Assembly (NCBI GenBank): GCA_017444525.1
Contig: JAFSWL010000021.1
Coordinates: forward strand, 1-32,004
Reading direction: 5' to 3'
From: Alphaproteobacteria bacterium
Lineage (GTDB): Bacteria; Pseudomonadota; Alphaproteobacteria; RF32; CAG-239
Length of the DNA: 32,004 bases
Below the pieces are notes generated by a model, which worked only from the letters and a program-made list of their open reading frames with translations, searched no databases and was not told where the DNA came from. A program made the position numbers and the translations under genes. Each line of letters starts with the position of its first letter. Positions within the stretch are counted from its first letter, which is position 1. This document shows, piece by piece, positions 26,030-32,004 of the stretch.

Positions 26030-26512
26030 ATGAAGAAATATTTGGTGCCGCTAATGGCGGCTGCAGTCCTATCTTCCGCTCCGTCCTATGCACAACTGAC
26101 CAATATGCAAGATCCGTTCAATAGTCTGTTTGACACCATGATTTTCAGCCCACAAAATTTTGAAATTCGTCAATTTGCCGGTCCTAAAATGGATATTGCC
26201 GATCTTAAAGATAAGGTTGAGGTAAAAGCCGAATTACCTGGGTTGACAGCTGATGATGTAAAACTTACCTGTGAGGACGGAATATTGACTTTGAGCGGTG
26301 ATAAGAAAACAGAAACCGAGGAGCAAAACAAAGATTATTACTTAAAAGAAACTTCTTCAGGTACTTTCAGCCGTTCAGTTCGTCTACCTAAAAACATTGA
26401 TGAAAGCAAAATTGAAGCAGTGTTCAAAAACGGAGTTCTGACCATTTCCATTCCGAAAACCGAAATAAAGGATGATGCCCCAAACAGCATTCCGATTAAA
26501 ACGGAAAATTAA
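26030..26512 (+). CDS. Hsp20 small heat-shock protein with a Sec signal peptide
   Basis: An alpha-crystallin-domain protein closely related to its neighbour (shared DIADLKDKVEVKAELPGL, KDYYLKE, SGTFSRSVRLPKNI, KNGVLTISIPK). Unlike normal Hsp20, it begins with a full signal peptide: MKK, the hydrophobic YLVPLMAAAVL, then SSAPSYA before QLTN, so cleavage is likely after residue 21. The mature protein of about 139 residues should work in the periplasm as a holdase for envelope proteins, perhaps including the large autotransporter downstream; that partner is a guess. Its ribosome site TAAGGAG contains the stop codon of the first gene, so the two are co-translated. A terminator follows. Confidence 0.9.
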   Translation: MKKYLVPLMAAAVLSSAPSYAQLTNMQDPFNSLFDTMIFSPQNFEIRQFAGPKMDIADLKDKVEVKAELPGLTADDVKLTCEDGILTLSGDKKTETEEQNKDYYLKETSSGTFSRSVRLPKNIDESKIEAVFKNGVLTISIPKTEIKDDAPNSIPIKTEN

Positions 26513-26539
26513 ATTAAATTCAAAGGTTTCTGACGATTA

Positions 26540-26577
26540 AAAACGCAGTCGGGTTATAATTTGCTCGGCTGCGTTTT
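26540..26577. terminator. Two-way terminator between hsp20 and the autotransporter
   Basis: AAAACGCAGTCG (26540-26551) pairs with CGGCTGCGTTTT (26566-26577), with one G-T pair. It lies between convergent genes. Confidence 0.82.
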
Positions 26578-26584
26578 ATATATC

Positions 26585-29500
26585 TCAGAATTGGTATTTC
26601 AGTCCGAACATACCGGTATGAGAAGAGTAATTTTTGCGGAATGTACCGAGATATTGAGCCTTAAGTGAGAAACGTGAAGTAATATCGGCGGTAATGCCGG
26701 CACCGGCTTCAACTCCGAATTTTTCCAAGCTTTCTCCGTGTACTTTATAAGTTTCACCGGTTGGTAATGTTACGGTTGCTTCATCGCTGTCACTGACTAT
26801 ATCATAACTGACACCGGCATAGATTTCCGGTCTTAAAATGCGGCGATATCCGCTGTTTACATCAAATCCGGCACGTACACCGGCAACTCCGCGCAAAACA
26901 TTCATACTTCCGGCTTCAACTTTTTGTTTGGCATCGTCCGTATATTCATCACGTTTGATTGAATAGTAGCGAATACCTGTTTCCGGTGTAAAGTATCTGC
27001 CTTCATAACCGACTGTGGTTTGCACCGCAAAAGTTGAGGCATTATACGATGCTGCCAACTGTTTATCAATAATCTTTTTCTTTTCTTTGTATTTTGATAC
27101 ACTGTAAGACAGTGCGCCGTTAATAAAGAAATTGCTCGGCTGATATTCGGCATAAACGAAGCCGCGATTGGTATCGACATCGGTTTTGCGTTTAAGTGCT
27201 TCTATTTCGTTGCGTTCGAACTGATAACCCAAGCCTGCTTTGAATGCGGAATTAAAGCGTTTTTCCACGGCTGCAAGCATACCGTTGCGATCCGTTTTGA
27301 AACCTTGAATATTTTCATGTTTTTCGAGTTCCGATTTTCCTTTATAAGCGTTGAGCCAAATTGCCGCCGGATTTGTCAGATCACCTGATGATAAGCCATA
27401 TGTATAACCTTGTCCGGAATAGCTCGGACGATAGTTATTGTTTTGTCTTTGCTGCGGACGGCTATAACGGCCGCCGTTATATTGCGGACGATAATAACGA
27501 TTATTGTCATATTGCGAGCGATATGGCTGCTGATAATATTCCTGACGCGGGGCCGAACTTCCTGCAGATGCTTCCTGTGCATCACGCAAATGTATGGTCA
27601 GCATTCCGAACAGACCGCTGTTATCGGCCTCCACAGCCTGAACCATCGGTGCATCAACCGGAGCCAAAGCCGTTATGGTTTCGGTAAATGCTGCGGCATC
27701 GTTTTGCGCCAGATCGTTTAACTCTTTTGCCAACTTGTTCTCGGCTGTGTGTTCGCTGTCAACCCAAGCCTTAGCTGCTTCCTTTACTGTTTTGGAACCA
27801 TTGTTTTCGGTAACTATTTCTTCGGCCGTCTTCAACAGTCTGATGGTATACCAGCCGTTATCGTTCTTTTTCTCAAAGCGATACATATTATTATCAAAAG
27901 TTTCCGCCATTGCCGCATAATCACCGTCGTCTGCCTTTAATAGCTGAATATCTTCGACCTGACCGACTTTAACCAGATTGTTGGCTAAAGTTACGTTGAG
28001 CTTGGCCTTATCGGCAAATTCTACATGTTTGGCTGCAAATAATCCGTGTTTATCCAGTGTATCCACTCGCAACGATAATTGTGCATCGGAACCGAATACG
28101 GCATTTTCCGCTTTCAAAATACTGTTAGTAATATCTAAATTACCGTCAATTGTCAGGTTTATATTTTCGGCCGGAGTATTATCCAAAGTCAGATTTCCGC
28201 CTTTTTGAACAACTATATTCGATGTATCTCCGCTGTTTATTAAGGCCGCATCACGTATTGTAACAGTCGAATTTTCATCAATATTAAAACCATCATATCC
28301 ATTTAAATCTATGGTTGATACTCCGTTTTCATCAGCGTATCCGGTTATCAAAAGCGTTCCAAAGGTAGAGCCGAGATTATCTGTTGCCATATATGTATCG
28401 GCAGCATCATGAGCTGTAAAGAATTTTTCGGAATAATCGAAACTTGTATTCAAGAGCTTAAGTGTATCACCTAAAGAATCGTGTACAATTTTCGGTCCCA
28501 TGCGTGAACCGGTTAAGGTCAAGCCGATGGAATCATTGGTGGTAACTGAGGTTGCCAAACCGATATTGCCGTAATATATTTCATCTTGTGTCTTATGATA
28601 GTACACATCGCTCCATTTAACGTTTGCCGGAACCACATCATCGCAATCAACCGTACGGCGACCGACTTCATAATCGGTAGCCGGAAGCTGTTTTTGGGCA
28701 TTAGGTCCCAAAGCCAGCTGAGTATTGTTATTCTGTGTATTAAGTATTTTTATCATAAATGGCTGATCGGTCATATCTGTTGGTAAATCATCAAAACTGC
28801 CGTTTATGATATTCAAGCCGTCAACGGTTACACGCGCTGTTGAATTTTGCGCGGTGGTTATCATATCTGCCTGCTGATTGGTTATATCAATATCAATGTA
28901 ATATTTACTGTTCTGTTCAGCCACACTGCCGCTGTCGAGTTTGTTAAACGTATAATTTTCCAACTCACCATTATCAAAACGGAAATTAGACAAAGTGGTT
29001 CTGACATAGGCATCGGCAAAGGTGTTTTCATTTATTGTAATGTCGGCATTATCCACATATACTTTGGCATTCTTAAATTCACCGTTTAAATTGCTTTTAC
29101 CGGAAACCTTAATAGCTATATTTTCGAGCGAATTTATATTTCCGTTCAGATTGACATTATTCAAACTCAATTTACCGCTTTCGTCAGCTATTGTTATCGG
29201 GGTGTTATCCGCGGCATTTTCTATGGTCAGATCAGTTAAATTCAGCTCAGCCGAATTGGCAAGCGTAAAGCCCTTTTTAGAGTTCATGTCAAGAGTGGAA
29301 GTTTCAGCACCCAAGCCTTTTATAGTCAGGATGCCGACAGTTTCTTCCGCCAAATCCTGTTTTAACGTATAGTCGGCGGCTTCTTCGGTTGCCGTAAAAC
29401 TTTTGACTGTATTTTCCGTATCTTTATTGACAAGCCATAACGTATCACCCATTGATTGTGTGGTATGCACCTGATCTAAGCGCGAAATCATTCCGATTGA

Positions 29501-32004
29501 ATCATTTTCGGTATCGGTCGTTGCCAAAACCAATGTACCGTAGGTAATATTTTCATAATTATGGCGCAGGTATTCATGATTCCACGCAGTATCTTCTTTT
29601 ATCGGCTCATCTTCCGAATTCGGATTGCGGTACAATTCATGCTCTCCGCCGAGTTGGGCCTGCGCTTGATCTCCCAGTTGCAACTGTGTTCCGTTGCTCG
29701 GAGATTTTAGAATTTGCACTTTAAAATTCGTATCTTTTATATCAGCAAATTGTTTTTCGCTGATGACATTAAATTTATTGATAATAAACTTACCCACGGA
29801 ATCTTCCGCTATTTCATCAATTTTTATTGTATCGATGGCTGAATCTGTGGTATGGCCTTGTTCATCTGTTTTTATATCGACGTCTACATCCAGCAGAATA
29901 TCTTTATTCAATTGAATCTTCGGTGCATTAAACTCAGATATATGACCGTTGGCTATATCTAACTCCGGAGTTCCGTCATTTCCGGTGTACAGGGTATTGA
30001 ATTTCACCGCATCGACATTTTCTGACGCTATTTTCAGCTTAGAATATATATATAAATCGTCTGCCGTAATGGTTTTATCGGCTGAAAGCGATACTTCGTC
30101 GGCACCGTTAATTACAACCGAACCTTTCTTGTTGGTTGTCTTATTGACGGATTGCCCCAACTCTCCGCCTTTAAGAACTATAGTTCCGTCATTATCCACA
30201 ACATTGGTTATTACCAAATCATCGGCCCGAATATTAAGTGTGGCATAAGTATCAACATATAAATCTTTCTGTGTTATCCTGCCATTAAGAGAGGTAGCGT
30301 TTGTGCCGCCGATATTAATTTTGCCACTGCCGTTGACGAAAGTTACTAAAGTACCACCCTGCAAATTTGCAGTACCGTTGTTGGTGATGGCATTATTGAT
30401 TATCAGATTATCGGCATTACTGGTCAGCACTGCTCCTTCATCAATCGTAAAATCTTTTTGATTGATTACATAATCGCCGGTATATATCGCACCGCCGGTG
30501 ATAGCTGTTCTGCCATTGCCGTTTATGCTGTTGTGTAAATATTTCGGATTGTTTACCGCAGCAGAATAAATTTGCAATGCGCCGTTATTGGAGATTGCCT
30601 CGGTTGTAATCAGATTATCAACATTGGATTTCAATGTTGCTCCACTGTCAATTGTTAATTTTTGCTGTGTCAGCACGGCATTTACTGTGGTAGTACCACT
30701 TTTGGCAGTAACCGAACCGCTGCCGTTTACCGCTTTGGATAAAGTACCGCCGGTCAAGTGTAATGCCCCGTTATTAGATACTGCATTGCTTATAGCTAAA
30801 TTGTCGGCATTAGCTGTTAATGTAGCACCGTTGTTAATACTTAAATCCTTTTGTGTCAACTTAGCGCCAAGTATAGTTGAACCCTCAAGAGCAATCGTTC
30901 CCCCATTACCGTTTACGGCTTTTGTCAGTGTACCACCTGTCAGCTGTAATGCACCGTTATTTGTAATAGCATTGGCAATAGCTAAGTTATCAGCATTGGT
31001 TTTTAACGTTGCATCGGCATTAACGGTTAAATTCTTTTGCGTAACCGTTTTATCAAACAACGTATTGCCGCTATTGACTATGATTGCGCCGTTAGCCCCA
31101 TTGATTGCCGTATTTATCGTATTGCTGCCGGATAAATTTAAATTCGAATTGTTGGTGAATGCTATACTGTTATTAATTACCGTATTGCTTAAACTCAAAT
31201 TGCTGCCATTCGTCAGCGTAGAATTACCGTTATTACTTGTCAGTGTCAGACTTTGCAGATTAAGCGTTGCTCCCGAGCCTACATTAAAGCCGGTTTTACC
31301 ATTTAAATCAAGGGTAGAACTACCCGAACCCAGACCGGTTATCGTTAAATTGCCTTTAGTATCGGTCAAATTCGCACTCAGCGTATAATTCGGATTACTC
31401 TGCGTTGCATTGAATGTTTTATTTGACACATTGGTCGCAGCATTTACCAATACCAATGTATCGCCGAGCAAAGTATCTACCGTATTTACTTCCGTGTGCA
31501 TATTTGTCATACCGATGGAATCATTATCGGTAGTAGTTTTAGTAAGACCGAGCGTACCATAATTGGTTGTGGTGGTATGATGATGCCAATATGCATCACC
31601 CCACAATGTATCGGCTCTGATAGCATCGCTGGAAGAACTTTCGTTTGAGGATAAGACACGCTCGCCGCCGAGCTGACTTACTGCATTGCTTGTCAACCCC
31701 AGTTGGATATTATTATTGCTGGTATTAAGTATCTTCAGTTTATAATTTGCATCCTTTACGTCTGCAAATGAAGTACTTCCGATAACATTAAAACTATTTA
31801 TCATTACCTTACCGACAGAGCCGGTATCTACACCGGAAACCGTAAAAGTATCCGCGGTTTTATTATCCAAATTGATGTCTATTGCCGTGGTTACATCGCC
31901 TCCCAATTTGACATTGCCAAATGTGGATGATTGTATCGTACCGTTGGCTAAATTCAATCCGGAAGCACCGGTGCTGGTTAAAGATGCAACATTTATTGCT
32001 CCGC
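26585..32004 (-). CDS. Giant autotransporter (type Va-like), N-terminus outside window
   Basis: Open from the right edge to TGA at 26585-26587; over 1,800 residues are visible and the signal peptide and start lie outside. A TTG-initiated ORF from 31957 is not the true start, because the frame is open through to 32004. The passenger is rich in Asn, Thr, Leu and Gly, with beta-helix-like repeats: three long modules (about 215 residues each) and an array of about 60-residue units between the first two. A Lys/Ala-rich helical stretch and a Tyr/Arg/Asn/Gln-rich linker (27400-27550) precede a beta-barrel of about 270 residues (LNAYKGKSELEKHENIQGF...) ending FGLKYQF with the terminal Phe needed for BAM recognition. 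Probably a surface adhesin; no protease or pertactin-specific motif is recognised. Confidence 0.9.
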   Translation of the reverse strand, partial: GAINVASLTSTGASGLNLANGTIQSSTFGNVKLGGDVTTAIDINLDNKTADTFTVSGVDTGSVGKVMINSFNVIGSTSFADVKDANYKLKILNTSNNNIQLGLTSNAVSQLGGERVLSSNESSSSDAIRADTLWGDAYWHHHTTTTNYGTLGLTKTTTDNDSIGMTNMHTEVNTVDTLLGDTLVLVNAATNVSNKTFNATQSNPNYTLSANLTDTKGNLTITGLGSGSSTLDLNGKTGFNVGSGATLNLQSLTLTSNNGNSTLTNGSNLSLSNTVINNSIAFTNNSNLNLSGSNTINTAINGANGAIIVNSGNTLFDKTVTQKNLTVNADATLKTNADNLAIANAITNNGALQLTGGTLTKAVNGNGGTIALEGSTILGAKLTQKDLSINNGATLTANADNLAISNAVSNNGALHLTGGTLSKAVNGSGSVTAKSGTTTVNAVLTQQKLTIDSGATLKSNVDNLITTEAISNNGALQIYSAAVNNPKYLHNSINGNGRTAITGGAIYTGDYVINQKDFTIDEGAVLTSNADNLIINNAITNNGTANLQGGTLVTFVNGSGKINIGGTNATSLNGRITQKDLYVDTYATLNIRADDLVITNVVDNDGTIVLKGGELGQSVNKTTNKKGSVVINGADEVSLSADKTITADDLYIYSKLKIASENVDAVKFNTLYTGNDGTPELDIANGHISEFNAPKIQLNKDILLDVDVDIKTDEQGHTTDSAIDTIKIDEIAEDSVGKFIINKFNVISEKQFADIKDTNFKVQILKSPSNGTQLQLGDQAQAQLGGEHELYRNPNSEDEPIKEDTAWNHEYLRHNYENITYGTLVLATTDTENDSIGMISRLDQVHTTQSMGDTLWLVNKDTENTVKSFTATEEAADYTLKQDLAEETVGILTIKGLGAETSTLDMNSKKGFTLANSAELNLTDLTIENAADNTPITIADESGKLSLNNVNLNGNINSLENIAIKVSGKSNLNGEFKNAKVYVDNADITINENTFADAYVRTTLSNFRFDNGELENYTFNKLDSGSVAEQNSKYYIDIDITNQQADMITTAQNSTARVTVDGLNIINGSFDDLPTDMTDQPFMIKILNTQNNNTQLALGPNAQKQLPATDYEVGRRTVDCDDVVPANVKWSDVYYHKTQDEIYYGNIGLATSVTTNDSIGLTLTGSRMGPKIVHDSLGDTLKLLNTSFDYSEKFFTAHDAADTYMATDNLGSTFGTLLITGYADENGVSTIDLNGYDGFNIDENSTVTIRDAALINSGDTSNIVVQKGGNLTLDNTPAENINLTIDGNLDITNSILKAENAVFGSDAQLSLRVDTLDKHGLFAAKHVEFADKAKLNVTLANNLVKVGQVEDIQLLKADDGDYAAMAETFDNNMYRFEKKNDNGWYTIRLLKTAEEIVTENNGSKTVKEAAKAWVDSEHTAENKLAKELNDLAQNDAAAFTETITALAPVDAPMVQAVEADNSGLFGMLTIHLRDAQEASAGSSAPRQEYYQQPYRSQYDNNRYYRPQYNGGRYSRPQQRQNNNYRPSYSGQGYTYGLSSGDLTNPAAIWLNAYKGKSELEKHENIQGFKTDRNGMLAAVEKRFNSAFKAGLGYQFERNEIEALKRKTDVDTNRGFVYAEYQPSNFFINGALSYSVSKYKEKKKIIDKQLAASYNASTFAVQTTVGYEGRYFTPETGIRYYSIKRDEYTDDAKQKVEAGSMNVLRGVAGVRAGFDVNSGYRRILRPEIYAGVSYDIVSDSDEATVTLPTGETYKVHGESLEKFGVEAGAGITADITSRFSLKAQYLGTFRKNYSSHTGMFGLKYQF
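28225..28902 (-). repeat. Autotransporter long module 3
   Basis: The most divergent copy: TARVTVDGLNII, FMIKILNTQNNNTQLAL, VKWSDVYYHKTQDEIYYGNI, NDSIGL, LGDTLKLLN, STIDLNGYDGFNI. It contains the only Cys I noticed in the passenger (TVDCDD). Boundaries are approximate. Confidence 0.7.
29205..29905 (-). repeat. Autotransporter long module 2
   Basis: Same block order as module 1: SVGKFIINKFNVI, FKVQILKSPSNGTQLQL, DTAWNHEYLRHNYENITYGT, NDSIGM, MGDTLWLVN, STLDMNSKKGFTL. Boundaries are approximate. Confidence 0.75.
30030..31055 (-). repeat. Autotransporter short-repeat array
   Basis: About five and a half units of 60-68 residues, each with a TQKDLxxxxxATLxxNADNL block, then AISNNGALxLxGGTL and VNGxGxI. 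Units three and five carry insertions. The pattern suits rungs of a right-handed beta-helix. Boundaries are approximate. Confidence 0.8.
31222..31888 (-). repeat. Autotransporter long module 1
   Basis: About 220 residues containing SVGKVMINSFNVI, YKLKILNTSNNNIQLGL, DTLWGDAYWHHHTTTT, NYGTLGL, NDSIGM, LGDTLVLVN and STLDLNGKTGFNV. The same blocks recur in the same order in modules 2 and 3. Boundaries are approximate. Confidence 0.75.

Noticed and set aside
30588..31388. Plus-strand ORF of 266 codons inside the autotransporter
   Set aside because: Antisense shadow of the repeat array; its repetitive Val/Leu/Pro pattern mirrors the repeats of the real gene.

Overview
The window looks like the chromosome of an AT-rich alphaproteobacterium, probably an uncultured gut or host-associated lineage. 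The evidence is a five-gene F1 operon (atpHAGDC) with no F0 genes beside it, an FtsZ with a very long acidic linker and the alphaproteobacterial-type tail ending SFLRRK, a CCA-encoding initiator tRNA with an A29-U41 pair, and CTTG-N18-C(C/T)-type heat-shock promoters. The organism call is inference from gene content; no rRNA is present.

Positions 1-5284 are accessory DNA. On the left, the 3' end of an unknown gene is followed by three tandem paralogous small membrane proteins, and a relic of the unknown gene's tail lies between the first two. A non-coding, hairpin-rich segment follows (about 1686-1976). Then comes a leftward group: two unknown soluble proteins followed by two paralogous small membrane proteins. 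Last is an IS3-type transposase. The stretch 1686-5222 is bounded by a 15-bp direct repeat of the 3' end of tRNA-fMet (5208-5284), which is the footprint of an integrative element that lacks a visible integrase.

Positions 5474-13742 are a cell-envelope and division block: mraY-ftsW-murB-ftsQ-ftsA-ftsZ on the minus strand, tightly spaced and translationally coupled, but without the usual murD, murG, murC and ddl. A small unknown gene (5474) converges on it and a putative periplasmic protein gene (12993) diverges from it. A compositionally different phage-like orphan lies at 13811-14155.

Positions 14751-19611 hold atpH-A-G-D-C with a terminator. Next is a 70-codon gene resembling the C-terminal zinc region of anaerobic ribonucleotide reductase, preceded by two near-consensus NrdR boxes 31 bp apart. 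An 825-residue orphan with a colicin-like HNH signature follows.

Positions 22742-26577 are a heat-shock block: clpB, then two Hsp20 genes, with RpoH-like promoters before clpB and before the first hsp20. The second Hsp20 carries a Sec signal peptide and so should be a periplasmic small heat-shock protein. From 26585 to the right edge lies most of a very large autotransporter with three long modules, a shorter-repeat array, a Tyr/Arg/Asn/Gln-rich linker and a C-terminal beta-barrel; its N-terminus lies outside the window.
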